A stretch of DNA of 34,704 nt from Clostridia bacterium (GCA_017470945.1 JAFUXH010000003.1:1-34704), one strand, 5' to 3'. Positions 9,004 through 19,963 are shown, counted from the first letter of the stretch. Notes: generated by a model not told the origin, from the letters alone. Numbers and translations are program-made.

Positions 9004-10224
9004 CTATCCCCGGTGGTTCCGGTTGGGCCCCCGCAGGAAATCGCCCGCCTCGGCGGGGTGGGGCAGGGGGATGATCACCCGCTGCCCGGCGATGGACACG
9101 GTGTCCACCGCGGCCCCGGTATCAGCCAGGGTGATGCCCTCCACCCGGAAGGGAAACACCCCGGCGGGGCACAGCAATTCCAGCGTATCCCCCACGTAAA
9201 AGCGGTTTTTCAATTGCAGGGTGGCCAGGCCGTTTTCATAGGCCTCCACCTGGGCCACATATTCCATCTCCTGGGTAAAGCCGGCGGCCCCCGCCATGGG
9301 AGCGGGCGGGCCAAAGTAAAAGCCGGTATTGAAAGGCCGGTGGCTGGCCTTGCGCAATTCCCCTTCCAATTCGGGCAGCAAGGCGCGGTAGGCTTCTTCG
9401 CCGGCGGCGTAAGCATCCAGGGCCCGGCGGTAGGCCCCCACCACGGTGGCCACGTAGTATTCCGTTTTCATCCGGCCCTCGATCTTCAAGCTGGCGATCC
9501 CGGCGTCGATCAGCGCGGGCAGGTGGGAAAGCATGTTCAAATCGTAGGCCGACAGCAGGTAGGTGCCCCGCCCGTCCTCCTCGATGGGCCAGTACTCCCC
9601 CGGGCGCTTTTTTTCCACCAGGGCGTATTCCCAGCGGCAGGGCTGGGCGCAGGCCCCCCGGTTGCCGCCCCGGCCGGTCAGGTGGTCGCTGAGCATGCAG
9701 CGGCCGGAGTAGCTCATGCACATGGCCCCGTGCACGAAGGCCTCCAATTCCAAATCGGCGGGCAGCTTTTGCCGAAGGTCGCAAATCCGTTGCAGCGATA
9801 ACTCCCGGGCCAGCACGATACGCCGGGCCCCCTGCCGGGCGTAAAAAGAGGCCGCCTCGCTGTTCAACGTGTTGGCCTGGGTGCTGATGTGCAGCGGCAG
9901 GGCGGGTGCCTCCCGCCGCAGAGCCAGGAAAGCCCCCAGGTCGCTGACCAGGGCGGCGTCGACCCCCATATCCGCCGCCCGGCGGGCGGTATCGATCAGG
10001 GCGGGAAATTCCTCCTCATAGGGCAGCGCGTTCAGCGTCAGGTAAAATTTTCTGCCCCGCTGATGAACGTAAAGCAGCGCCTGGGCCAATTCCTCCCAGG
10101 TGAAATTTCCGGCAAAGGCCCGCAGGCCGAAGGCGGGCAGCGCGCCGTACACCGCGTCCGCCCCAAAGCGGATGGCGGCCTTCAATTGCGCCATGCCCCC
10201 GGCGGGGGCCAGCAATTCAGGCAT
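9004..10224 (-). CDS. U32 family peptidase-like protein (RNA hydroxylation type)
   Basis: A 406-residue protein of the U32 (collagenase-like) family. Members once called peptidases are now known in several cases to be Fe-S proteins that hydroxylate tRNA, rRNA or ubiquinone precursors (TrhP, RlhA, UbiU/V). The N-terminal MPELLAPAGG, GADAVYGA and the U32 signature EAFVHGAMCMSYSGRCMLSD are clear. Four cysteines (in AMCMSYSGRCML and GACAQPCRW) fit the cluster ligands. IASLKIEGRMK is a further family motif. ATG at 10224 follows GGGGAGG with 5 bases between; the frame stays open further upstream but without a comparable site. The sequence cannot tell which RNA target applies; TrhP-like tRNA modification is the most likely. 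Confidence 0.9.
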   Translation of the reverse strand: MPELLAPAGGMAQLKAAIRFGADAVYGALPAFGLRAFAGNFTWEELAQALLYVHQRGRKFYLTLNALPYEEEFPALIDTARRAADMGVDAALVSDLGAFLALRREAPALPLHISTQANTLNSEAASFYARQGARRIVLARELSLQRICDLRQKLPADLELEAFVHGAMCMSYSGRCMLSDHLTGRGGNRGACAQPCRWEYALVEKKRPGEYWPIEEDGRGTYLLSAYDLNMLSHLPALIDAGIASLKIEGRMKTEYYVATVVGAYRRALDAYAAGEEAYRALLPELEGELRKASHRPFNTGFYFGPPAPMAGAAGFTQEMEYVAQVEAYENGLATLQLKNRFYVGDTLELLCPAGVFPFRVEGITLADTGAAVDTVSIAGQRVIIPLPHPAEAGDFLRGPNRNHRG

Positions 10225-10264
10225 AGGCACCTCCCCAACGATGAAATAAAGAAAGCCCGCTGTT

Positions 10265-10293
10265 ATTATATGCGTTTTTCTATCGGCCGGCAA
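10265..10293 (-). promoter_or_regulatory. Sigma-A promoter of the U32 gene
   Basis: On the minus strand, TTGCCG (10293-10288) and TATAAT (10270-10265) are separated by exactly 17 bases, about 40 bases upstream of the chosen ATG. This supports the 10224 start, because the longer open frame would begin upstream of the promoter. Confidence 0.75.
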
Positions 10294-10346
10294 GGTATAT
10301 TTGTTCATTTTCCGGGCACCCTGAGAAGGAAGGGAGGGGATGGCCC

Positions 10347-10559
10347 GTGCGGAAATGGATGGGCGTGCTGCTGATCTGGGCGGCGCTGTGCGGCGTCGCG
10401 TGGCAGGATCAGGCAAGATGGGAACCGGTATGGTGGGGCGTGCTGGACGAAAGCGCCATCGAAATGGCCGCCGAGGAAGGAGAAGCGCCCGCGGAGGACG
10501 AAACGGTGACCTTCACATTCCCCTGGCTGACCCTGCTGCTGGAATGGATCAGGCTGTGA
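10347..10559 (+). CDS. Small membrane-associated protein of unknown function
   Basis: A 70-residue ORF, not recognised. GTG at 10347 is preceded by AGGGAGGGG with about 7 bases between, an unusually good ribosome binding site for a spurious ORF. The N-terminal MRKWMGVLLIWAALCGVAW is a signal-anchor-like hydrophobic segment. A strongly acidic middle (EEGEAPAEDE) is followed by a second hydrophobic patch, FPWLTLLLEWI. It is divergent from the U32 gene and ends just before palindromic repeat A. I see no clear promoter. It could be a small exported or membrane peptide, or a translated but non-functional frame. Confidence 0.5.
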   Translation: MRKWMGVLLIWAALCGVAWQDQARWEPVWWGVLDESAIEMAAEEGEAPAEDETVTFTFPWLTLLLEWIRL

Positions 10560-10569
10560 TCCTCCATTT

Positions 10570-10779
10570 CATACCGAACTCAATTCAGCATTGCAACAAA
10601 AAACCAGATAACAAACACTGTCATCCCGAGTGGAGCGAAGCGGAATCGAGGGATCTGAAAGCTGGCTGAACAAGCCGTGCCAGATCCCTCCGCTTCCTTC
10701 CGCCTTTGGCTTCCTTTCGGTCGGAATGACAGCGTTTGTTATCTGGTATTTATTTTGATTCTGAATTGAGTTCCGTATG
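10570..10779. repeat. Palindromic repeat element, copy A
   Basis: A nested inverted repeat. Outer arms at 10570-10587 and 10762-10779 match at 17 of 18 bases. Inner arms at 10603-10629 and 10721-10747 match at 25 of 27 bases and contain GATAACAAAC and AATGACAGCGTTTGTTATC. The centre carries GGATCTG and CAGATCC plus a GGCT/AGCC stem. The element fills the space between the small ORF and the 3' end of the giant gene and encodes nothing I can support. Related elements are at 21090 and 29538. The size and structure suggest a MITE-like or REP-like mobile palindrome; it may also act as a transcription terminator or mRNA end. Confidence 0.88.
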
Positions 10780-10834
10780 GCGCCAGATTTTCGCGCCAGC
10801 CCTTTGCGCTACAGAGGAGAGCCTTGGACGGCGG

Positions 10835-13800
10835 TCAATCCGCCGTTCGGTCCAGATAGAAGGTGATCAATTCATCGAACATTTCCTGCGTGTAGGTCAA
10901 TTGGCCGTTGTCGCAGCGCTGCATCGTGATCACGGTGAATTCCTCGCCAAAGGCGGGATAGAGGGGGTTGGGGGCGCGCAGGGTCAGCGCGCCGTTTATG
11001 AATTCCGCCGCGTATTCCGTCGCGACGGCCTCATCCCCCTGGCCGGAGGTTTCAACGGCCCTGCCCGCTTCGATGGCGAAGGCGTGATCCATGCCCAGCA
11101 TGGAGGCGGGCACGACGGCCCCGTCCATCAGCAGGCCGGTCACCTGCCACACGCCGGCAAAGGCCGCTTCACTGTCGGCAGGCACGACGGCCGGCAGCGC
11201 GAAGGCTTCGGGCGCATTCTGGCTGAACAGGCCGACCGCGCCGCCCAGATCCGTGCTGAGGATCCCCTCCGCCCAGGCAAAATCCGCCGTTTCTCCCTCC
11301 AGGGTAACGGTCACGCCGTTTTCCGTCAGGGCCCAGCCGCCTTCGCTTTCCTCGGTTTCGCCCCCTTGATCGGTAGTGATCCTCGCGCTGCCATCCTCAT
11401 TCAAAAGAACGGTGATGCCCATGCCCAGGGCGGCGGGGTCCAGGCGGGATTCGCCCAGCTGCACCTCGTACATATACCAGGTACCGGCGGGGGAAGCATC
11501 GGCCTTTTCCTCAGCGGCGGGCGCTTCCTTCGCTTCCTCCGGCGCGGGGGCCGGGGGCAGGGTGCGGCAATGATCGATCAGGGCATCCCGCCAATGCTGG
11601 CTCAGCACTTCGGATACGATTTCAGGGTGATCCGGATACAGGAAGGCCAGCAGGTCATTCTCCTTGTCCATCAGCTCATCCAGGGCAATGCGGCCCTGGG
11701 CGATCAGCGGGCGCAGGTCGTCACCGGCGGCCATGTACCGCGCGGTGGTATCCATATCCAAGGCGCCCTGGTACAGGCGGCCGGCCCGGGTGAAGGCCGC
11801 GGCCTGGGCCTCGGGGGTGTAGGCGCCGGCCATCAATTCCTCGATGATATCCTGGGTTTTCCCGTGCTCGGCGCACAGCAGGCTGGTGACGATCACGTTG
11901 CCATCCGATGCGATTTCCTCCAGGCGCTGGCAAAGCGCAACGTCGCCGCTGACGGACAGGCGGTCATACCCATGGCCGAACCGGCTGTCGGGCCGGGCCT
12001 CGGGGGCGTTGTGAACGGCGTAACACAGCGCGCAGGTTTGCCGCATCAGCAATTCGGCGGCCCACTTCACGGCCAGGTGGGGCTGATCGGGCCACTGCGC
12101 CGTCAGAAGCGCCTGCTGGGCGTTCACATAGGCGTAGAACGCGGCGCGTTCCTGGGCCACAGCCGTGCGGGCGTCGCCGGTGGAGGCATCCATCAGCGCC
12201 TGATATAGCTCGTCCAATTCCGTTTTCCACAGATTCGCGACGGTGTTCCAGCCGTTCCGGGCAAAGGAGGGATCCTCCCGATCCTTCATGGTGTTGCTCC
12301 GGGTGCGCTCCCAGGCCTCGGCGTGGTCGGCGCACAGGGTCAGGGTGTATTCCGCCGCGCCGTCGCCCAGGCCGGTCAGGGTCAGAACGCAGCTGTCGCC
12401 CAGGCCGGGCGTCACGCCGCCAAAGGGCTCGTCGGGATCGATGGGGGCTTCCCCGGTGCGGCTGACCACAATGTTGGAATATACGGGCACGCCGGTCTTA
12501 TTCGGCGCGGTGAAGAGGGCGTAGGCGCTGTTGCGCACCTGGCCCGCCTGCGCGTCGGCGGCAGTGACGGTGTACTTGTAGGGAAAGGTCTTGCTGTCGC
12601 CCGGCTGGAAGGTGGAAGAAGAGGCAAAGCCGCTGAAGGTGACGGAATCATTCAGCACGTCATACAAGCGCACATCCGTCAGGGTTTCAGCGCCTACGTT
12701 GGTATAGGTCAGCCTGTAGGCGATGGTTTCGCCCTCCACGTAGTATTCCCCGTTGGCGGGGACGCTCGTTTCCTCCTTCGTGAGAGCGAGCGCCGCCCAC
12801 GCCTGTTCCTTGCCGGCGGGCTGGGATTCATAAGCGATATTCTGCCGTTCCTCGCCCCCGGCGGTGACGGCGGTGATCAGGGCGGCGTCATCCACCGCCT
12901 GGATGGCCACGTCGATGGAATCGACCGTATACAGGTAAACGAAGGAATCCCCTTCACCGGGGAGAAGCGTGCCGCCCTGGAGCAGATAGCCGCCGGGGGC
13001 TGCGCTGATCCACTCGGCCTGGGCGTCGTGCACGGCCACGTTGTAGAGCGTTTCCTCCGCGCTGTTTTCCCAGGAAACGCGGATATGGAACTGCTCGTTT
13101 TCCACGTAGAAGGCTCCGTTCTGGGGCGGCTCAACGTACTCGATCTTCACCTGCACCCCCGCGGTTTTCTGTTCCGCGGCGGTGTACGCCACCACAGGAT
13201 CGCTGGCCTGGGACAGGGTATTGCCCGACACCGGGTCCGTCCACACGGCGGAAGCCACGTTGTACACCTGGCCGTTCAGCACATCCTGCTCGGCGACGGT
13301 ATAGCGGTAGCCGTTCGATACAGTGCGGCTTTCCATGGGCTCAAGGTTGGTCAGCGTATCCAGATCGCCGGGGCCGATCAGCCCATCCAGGATGGCCAGG
13401 GAGGGGATCGCAATGGAGCTCACATTGGTCACGGTGACGGCGTAGGAAATTTCCTCGCCCAGGTGATACCCGGCGGGATCGGCCGGCTGGCTCAAAATGA
13501 CTTTGCTGACGCGCACAGCGGTGGCGTCGGGGATCTTCCAGCCCTCGGCTTTCTGCGTCACTTTGTGGGTCAGGGCTTGCAATGTGCTGTCGTAGGGCTG
13601 GCCGTTTCCTTCGCCCCGCGCCTGGAAGGCGACGTGCAGCAGGCCGTCCATGGCGTCCACGTCCGCTTCGCTGTACACATGGCCGTAGGGCTGGTTGACG
13701 GGCGTGCCGCCGGGAAGCAGCGTGACGCCGCCCAGGTCGATGCTGTCATTGCCATCGGGCAGGGTGACAAGGATGCTGTGCAGCGTGCAGGGGCCCTCGC

Positions 13801-16800
13801 CCACGTTGCTCACCGTGAGGGTATATTGCACCTCCGGCGTGTTGCCCATGCCGTCAAAGTGCAGGGGCTCCTCGGTCCAGGCGGCGGCCACCAGCTTGAT
13901 CACCGGCTCCCCTTCCGCCTCCTTTTCCGGCTCGTGGGTCACGATAACGGGGTCGGGATCGGGGAAAGTGAACACAGGGCCGTCGTCCGTTTCGGGCTGG
14001 GGCTCCGCCTCTGCGGCGGCCGGGGCCACCTTCAGCACCAGCGTCACCTCGTCCTCCACCTGCAAGTCGTTCCCATCCTTGTCGGTGTATTTGCCGATCA
14101 CCTTGATGGGCAGGTGATCGTAGCCATCGCCGGAATCGTGGATGAAGTGGGTGAAATCATTGGCGTCGTCCACGCCGTTGCCGAAGAAGTGGGAAGGCTC
14201 CACCGGGCCGCCATAGCTGCAGAGGGCGCCATCCAGATAGGTATATACGATATCGAAGGTCACGTTGCCGCTGTTCAAGCCATAAAACAGGACCCGGATC
14301 GCCTGGCCCTCGGTATATTCGGACTGCTGCCAATCCTCCTTCACGTCGCCCAGGGCGGCGATGCGGGCGTCAGGCGCTTCCTCTTCCTCCGGCTCGGGGG
14401 CGGGCGGCGCTGCATGCAGGGGGATCTCCGCCTGCTTGGACGCCACATAATCGAGCCACACGCCTTCGGGCATATCGTCCGAATGGGCATGCACCCCCTC
14501 CGGCAGATCGGCGTAAGCGGTCCATGCCAGGGTGAATTCGCCCTTTTCCGCGTCCGTCTCCGTGACGGTGTAGTGATATTCCAGGCTTGCCTTGCCCTCC
14601 GCGTCCAAATCGCCTATTTTCTTGGCGGGTTCCACCTGATGATGATCGTTGGTGAAATTGACGTCGGTGCCGGTCAGCGGGACGCCGGTTTGATTTTCCA
14701 CCTCCACCGTGAAATCCAATGCATCGCCGGGGGCGTATACGGCTTTTTCGGGGCTGGTCTGGGCCGCGGTCACCGTAAGACTCAGGGGATCGACAACAGG
14801 CGCAGCCTCCGTTTCTTTTGAGGCGATGGGCAGATACAGCACCACGTCCTCCGCCCGGACCCACATGGCGTCCGATGGAATGGCGCCGGTACTCTCCTTA
14901 TACTCGGGCTCCATCACGCCCGACGCGCTGAAGACCACGCGGCAATTGCCGTCGCCGGTATCGCGCACCTGAATGTGCGTGGTGCTCGCATTGGTGAACT
15001 CGTGGCTGTCCCCACCAGGCAGGACCAGCAACCACAAGTGATCGGGCGAATTGGCGTCGTTTTCCACCGCGACGCGATACAGGGGCGCAACGCCGCTGTT
15101 GATCACATACACCCTGCATACCACCGTTTCGCCTTCCTCGTACGCGGCCTTGATGTTTTCCGGTGCGACCTGAACCAGCAAGGTCAGCCCGCCGTCTGAC
15201 AATTTGTAGCCGGACGAGGTTTCCACGGCGTTCTTGGTGGGGATCTTCGGGATGGCGGTTTGCTCCGGCGAAGGGGGCATTTCCTCGCCCCCGCCGGCGC
15301 CCACCGCGGGCACGATCTCCACGAACACGAAGCAATCGTCGCCCCACTGGGTGCCCTCATAGCTATCAGGATCGTAATAGGTGACGATGTTGCCAAAGAG
15401 CGCGAAGGTGCGGTCGCTTTCCCCCGGGCCGTCATAGAAAACGCCGTCCTCCGTGATGCCGAACAGCAGACCCTGATCGTACATCTCCCGGGTGATTGTC
15501 ACGCTTTCCGTCCAGGTATAGCTTTCCCCCGCGCCAAGGGTATCGGGCAGGTAGGGGATGCTGCGGTTGTTATCGTCATCCTCCACCTTGCTCAGGGCCA
15601 CCGGGCCCAGGTTGGCCACCGTCCAATTCAGATCAACGGTTTCGCCCACCATGTATAAGCGCTCGTCAAATTGGCAGGAAAGGCTGATCCCCAGGCCGTC
15701 GGTGGGCAGCGTGATCTCCACCACCACGAGCCACTCGTCGGCAGCCTCGTTGTCGCCCTCGGGGCGGTCGGGGTTGTAATAGGTGATAATGCTGCCCGCC
15801 ACCACGTTGAAGGAGCGGCCCTCCGGGTTACCGCCGTCGAAGATACGGTTGCCATCCGAATCTCTTTGCAGGCCATCCACATACGCATCCAGGCTGATGA
15901 AGGCGGTTTCCGTCCAGGCGTAGCTTTCCCCGGGGGCCAGGGTGTCCGGCAGGCCGGGCACGGTCTGGTTGTTGGGGTCGTCAACGACCTTATGCAGGGT
16001 GTCGGGGCCCACGTTGGTAACGGTCCAATGCAGGGTCATTTCCTCCCCCACCGCATAGGCACGGGAATCGTATTCGCACTGGAGCACGATATCATCCACC
16101 ATGCTGCGCGCGTCGGTCAAACGCACGTACAGCGCAGCATCGTCCTCGGCATCCCAGAAGGTGAGCTCATTGCGGTCATCCAGATTCACATACAGGTAAT
16201 GCACCGTGCCGGTGAGCCACAGCACGCTCGTTTCCTGGCGTTCCTCGGTAAAGAAGCCTTCCTCGGGATCGGTGTAATGGCCCAGCTCCAGCTCCTCCTC
16301 GGTGACCTCGTGCCAGCCCCACACGGTTTCGCTCTGGCCTGGCTCCAGCGCGGGGGAGAACGCCATCTCCGTTTCGCTTTCGATGCCCTCGAAGCTCATA
16401 AAGACCAGGGGCACCGCGCCGGTATTGGTCACCGTGGCGCACACGGGCACCCAATCGCCCACGTGCACGTTTGTCAGGTTCAGCCCCTCGTTGCGGATCT
16501 CCAGGGTCACGTCCACATCGGGAGCGTTGGGGATCTCCACCGGGGGCTTGGGCACGTAGGGCACAGCCGCGGGCCCCTCCTCCATGGGCAGGAAGGCGTA
16601 CCTGCCCGTGGATACGATTTCGTCGGTATCGGGATTCCTGTAGCTCACCTCGGAGCCGATGATGAAATAGAGGCCGCCCTCCCCCGGCAGGCCGAATGCT
16701 TCCCGCTCGGCGGCGGAATAATCCACCCCGTCGCCCGATCGCAGGGTGTAGGGATACGACCAGGAGAAGGATTGGCCGGGGGCCAGGGAATCGGGGCAAC

Positions 16801-18477
16801 CGGGTTCGCCCCAGGCCATCGCGTCTTCATACGTTAGCGTCACGTCGCTGACGTTGGTGACGGTCCAGGTAAAGGTGAGGGCGTCGCCGGGGGCGTACGT
16901 ATCCTGCTTTTCATAGTCCAGGATGGTTTGCAGCGCGCCGTCGCCCAGCACGCGAAGGACGTTGGTTTGCACGAACTGCACGTCGTCCCCATCCTTGATG
17001 CCCACGATGGCGTAATAAGCGCCGGGCCCGGGGAATTCGATGCCTTCGTTGAACAAATAACCCTCAAAAACGCTGCCGTAATTGGCGATGACCGCGCCAT
17101 CCCGGTACAGGGTCATGGCGAAAATGAGGGTATCGGCAAATTGGGAGCCGAATTCGCTGCTCTCGTAGCCATTGTAGGCGTAATCCACCTCCACGGTGCC
17201 CTGGCCCAGGTAATTGCCGCCGTTATCGAACACGCCGTAGGGCTGATAATACAGGGTGGCGCCGTTCAGCTTCAGGCCCTCGATCACGACGGTGTTGCTG
17301 GTGACGGACTGGGACTCCGTGCCGTCGCTGACGGTGACGACGGCGGAATACGCGCCGGGGACGGGGAATTCGATCTCCTCCCGGAACAGGTAGCCCTCGT
17401 AGGGAAGGATGTAATCGCCGATGGCCGCGCCGTCCCGGTACAGGGTCATGGTAACGGTCAGCCGCTCGTCGTAGCTGTTGGGGCCGCTTTCGATGCCATC
17501 GTAAACGTAATGGACTTCCACCGTGCCGCCGCTGATGCGCTCAAAGCCGTTATTGTACACGCCTTCGGGCACGTAGGTCAGCGTGGCGCCGTTCACCGAA
17601 AGCAAAGAGGGGGCCACATACCCGCACACGCTGCACTGGCCCTGGGGATACTCGGCGGTGGGGGTGAGGGTGCATTCCTTGGTTTCCGTATCCAGCACGG
17701 TTTTCCCCTGCAGCAGATCCCGGCTGTGGGTGCCGTCGCCGTTGCTGCGCCAGGCGCTGTAGGTGGGCTTGGGCGTGGGGGTCGGCGTGGGGCTGGCCTT
17801 TTTGACGGTGGGGGTCACCCGGGGCCGCGGGGTCGTCGCCCGGGGCTTAAGATGGGCTTGGGAGTAGCGGTCGGCTTGGGGGTTTTGGTGGGCTTGGGGG
17901 TGGCGGTGGCTTTGTAGGACACGGTTTCCGTTTTGCCGCACACGGAGCAGGTGTGCTTCCGGGTCCCCGCCTTGGTGGCCGTCGCCTTTTTCACGATGGT
18001 CCACTTTCCCCAGGTATGCTTGCCGGTGGCGGCGATTGCTTTGGTTTCCTTCTTGCCGCACACGGAGCAGGTGCGCGCCTGGATGCCCTCATCCCCGCAG
18101 GTGGCTTTCTTGGTCGTTTCCCATTTGCTCCAGGTGTGCTTGCCGGTGGCGGCGATGGCCTTGGTTCCCTTCTTGCCGCAGATGGAGCAGGTGCGTTCCT
18201 GGGTGCCTTCGGCCCCGCAGGTGGCTTTCTTCGTGGTGGTCCAGCTGCCCCAGGCGGAGGCGGTCTTTTCAATGCCGCTGCTGCCGCAGTCCGGGCATAG
18301 ACGGCAGTAATAGTGATGCTTATGGTCGCAGGAGGCGTAGCTGACCTCCGTCCACTTGGCGTTGGTATGGGGGCAGGTGGCGGGATCGTTGGGATACCCG
18401 ATGGCCAGCCCCTCCGGCGCGGATGCCAGGAGCATCAGCAGCGATAAAAGCAGGGCGGCAAACCGTTTCAGCTTCAT
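10835..18477 (-). CDS. Giant secreted multidomain protein (frameshifted)
   Basis: Two overlapping minus-strand frames (18477 to about 17850, then to 10835) make one protein of about 2,547 residues if one missing base in the Pro/Thr linker is restored. Order by approximate residue: signal peptide 1-25; three 40-residue Cys repeats with TCSVCGKK and KAIAATGKHTW, 72-182; TPKP-rich linker, 182-240; two homologous beta domains starting NGATL, 292-515; about 11 DUF11/CARDB-like units with WTVTNVG-type cores, 520-2000; an LprI-like helical region with paired LCADHA/LCAEHG motifs, 2025-2305; two lipocalin-like segments, 2332-2547. There is no LPXTG, SLH or terminal membrane anchor, so it is probably released or held non-covalently. 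GGGAGAG precedes the ATG. It lies 106 bases after the SH3-domain gene. An adhesin, matrix or envelope-stress role is only a guess. Confidence 0.8.
17938..18297 (-). repeat. Tandem 120-bp coding repeats (40-residue Cys modules)
   Basis: The segment GGAGCAGGTG recurs at 17944, 18064 and 18184, an exact 120-base period on the plus strand. It encodes in-frame modules ending CSxCGKKxTKAIAATGKHTW on the minus strand. Two units are nearly identical and the third (nearest the linker) has diverged. Each unit carries one CxxC pair and often a further Cys, as in zinc-ribbon-like surface repeats of Firmicutes. Confidence 0.85.
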
Positions 18478-18583
18478 GTTGTTCTCTCCCTTCGCTTGTC
18501 AGAACCGGATCGGGGCGGCAAAAAACGCCCGTCCGGAATGGATCCCTTTCCTCTTCATGGGCATTCCCGAAGAGAAAGAAGCG

Positions 18584-19963
18584 TCAATTGATCACCTGGT
18601 AACAAACGATGGTGGTATTCTGGGTGATCGTGCGGGTGAGGGTGTTGCTGGTGATAAACGTCCGGATGCGCTTGCCGTCTTTGTTGCGGATGGTGGTATA
18701 CACGCCGGCGCCGTTGACGGTCCAGTTGTACACGTCGCCCTTAAATTTGGTGGTCACGGTGATCTTGGTGCCGGCCTTCACCTGGCCGCTGGTGGCGTTG
18801 GAATAGCCCCCGCCGGAGAAGGTGCACCCCACGCAGCTCACAGTGTAATAGATGGGCTTTTCAACGGGTGCTTCCGTGGGCTTCACGGTGGCGGTGGGCC
18901 TGGGGGTGGTCTTGCCCGCGGGCTTTTCGGTAGGCTTGGCGGTGGGCTTGGCGGTAGGCTTCGCGGTGGGCTTCGCGGTGGCCTTGGCCGCGACGGTTTT
19001 GAAAATTGGCTCGTAGGTCATCGAGGCGTTCAGCGTCCGCACCAGGAAATTGGTCGCCGCTGCGTTCGGGTACAATTCGGTTTCATTGAATTTCCAGCCC
19101 CTGACCCGCTGGTTCTTGCCCACGGTGGCCTTCACCCGGGCGGTCACCTGGCCGCCGTCCTCCCGGCTGTTATCGGCCCGGTTGGTGTAATCCCGGGTAA
19201 AATCGAAGGAGGTGATCCAGCCGCCGGCGCCCTTGAGCTGGTCGGTCACGTGGCACAGCTGGGCGTGAACGGTCTGGATCAGCTTGGTCGTCTCGTCGTC
19301 CCGGGCAGCCTGGATGTCGTCATAGGAAATCAGGGTCTGGCTCTGGGATTTGGTGTATACCACTTCCAATTCAAAATCCCCGTCCGCCTTCGTTAAACGG
19401 ATGTTTTTCACCGTTTCGCTGAAATCGTACCGCACGCCGTTGATCACCCAATAATCGATCTTTTTGCCCTTGGGCACGTCGGCGGTGATCACGATATTGT
19501 CTTCAGGCGTCACATACACGGTTTCCCATTTGTCCCCCGCGCCTTTGTTGCTGCCGTCGGCATACTGGATATAAGCGCCCGCGGCGGTGATTTCAAAGGT
19601 ATCCTGGCCGGGCGCGCCCTGGTAGGGCGTATTGCCGCTGTACGGCACGCCGCCCGCGGGCCGGGGGGTGGCGGCGACCTTCGATTTGGCCTTGGGCTTG
19701 TTTTTTTGCAGGAATTCCCACCGGGCGAAACCCGATACGCCCTTATAGGTCACATAGGCCGACAGCTCGGTGGATTTATTCTCGTCCGGCTCCAGCGCCG
19801 TGCCGTAGGGGATGTGCCCGATCACTTTGTTGGTGTTCTCATCCCGCAGATTCAGGGTTTTTCCGTTGGCGGTGTACACATAGTAGGTTTCCGCCAGCGC
19901 CGCTGTGGGCAGCAGCGCCGCCGCAAGAACCGCCAGCATCATCAGCGCAAACAGCCTTTTCAT
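18584..19963 (-). CDS. Secreted SH3-domain protein with Pro/Thr linker
   Basis: A 459-residue exported protein. Residues 1-24 are a classic signal peptide ending TAALA. Residues 26-85 look like a bacterial SH3 domain (TLNLRDE, IPYGTAL, GFARWEFL), which usually binds cell-wall peptides. A middle region of about residues 115-325 contains beta-rich modules (WVINGVRYDFSETVKNI). A low-complexity (TAKP)n linker spans about 328-371. A C-terminal module (VSCVGCTFSGGG, then KITVTTKFKG) is related in pattern to the middle one. Its ATG overlaps the stop of the response-regulator gene by 4 bases (ATGA), so the two are translationally coupled. The linker style and signal peptide resemble those of the giant protein downstream, suggesting a shared surface process. 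The exact function is unknown. Confidence 0.83.
   Translation of the reverse strand: MKRLFALMMLAVLAAALLPTAALAETYYVYTANGKTLNLRDENTNKVIGHIPYGTALEPDENKSTELSAYVTYKGVSGFARWEFLQKNKPKAKSKVAATPRPAGGVPYSGNTPYQGAPGQDTFEITAAGAYIQYADGSNKGAGDKWETVYVTPEDNIVITADVPKGKKIDYWVINGVRYDFSETVKNIRLTKADGDFELEVVYTKSQSQTLISYDDIQAARDDETTKLIQTVHAQLCHVTDQLKGAGGWITSFDFTRDYTNRADNSREDGGQVTARVKATVGKNQRVRGWKFNETELYPNAAATNFLVRTLNASMTYEPIFKTVAAKATAKPTAKPTAKPTAKPTEKPAGKTTPRPTATVKPTEAPVEKPIYYTVSCVGCTFSGGGYSNATSGQVKAGTKITVTTKFKGDVYNWTVNGAGVYTTIRNKDGKRIRTFITSNTLTRTITQNTTIVCYQVIN

Noticed and set aside
10829..10847. ACGGCGG/CCGCCGT hairpin at the giant gene's stop as a terminator
   Set aside because: The stem is perfect but no T-run follows on the minus strand, and it overlaps the stop codon.
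10835..11100. C-terminal cell-wall anchor on the giant protein
   Set aside because: No LPXTG motif, hydrophobic tail or SLH domains are present near the C-terminus.
12323..14821. An 832-codon plus-strand open frame opposite the giant gene
   Set aside because: Composition is shadow-like (rich in His, Gly, Gln, Val), there is no ribosome binding site, and the minus strand holds recognisable repeated beta domains.
17838..17870. Programmed ribosomal frameshift in the giant gene
   Set aside because: No slippery heptamer or obvious downstream pseudoknot is seen; a one-base deletion or sequence error is simpler, though not excluded.
18546..18578. Hairpin CTTTCCTCTTC/GAAGAGAAAG after the SH3-protein gene as a terminator
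   Set aside because: One mismatch, low GC and no adjacent T-run; it could reduce but probably not end transcription into the giant gene.
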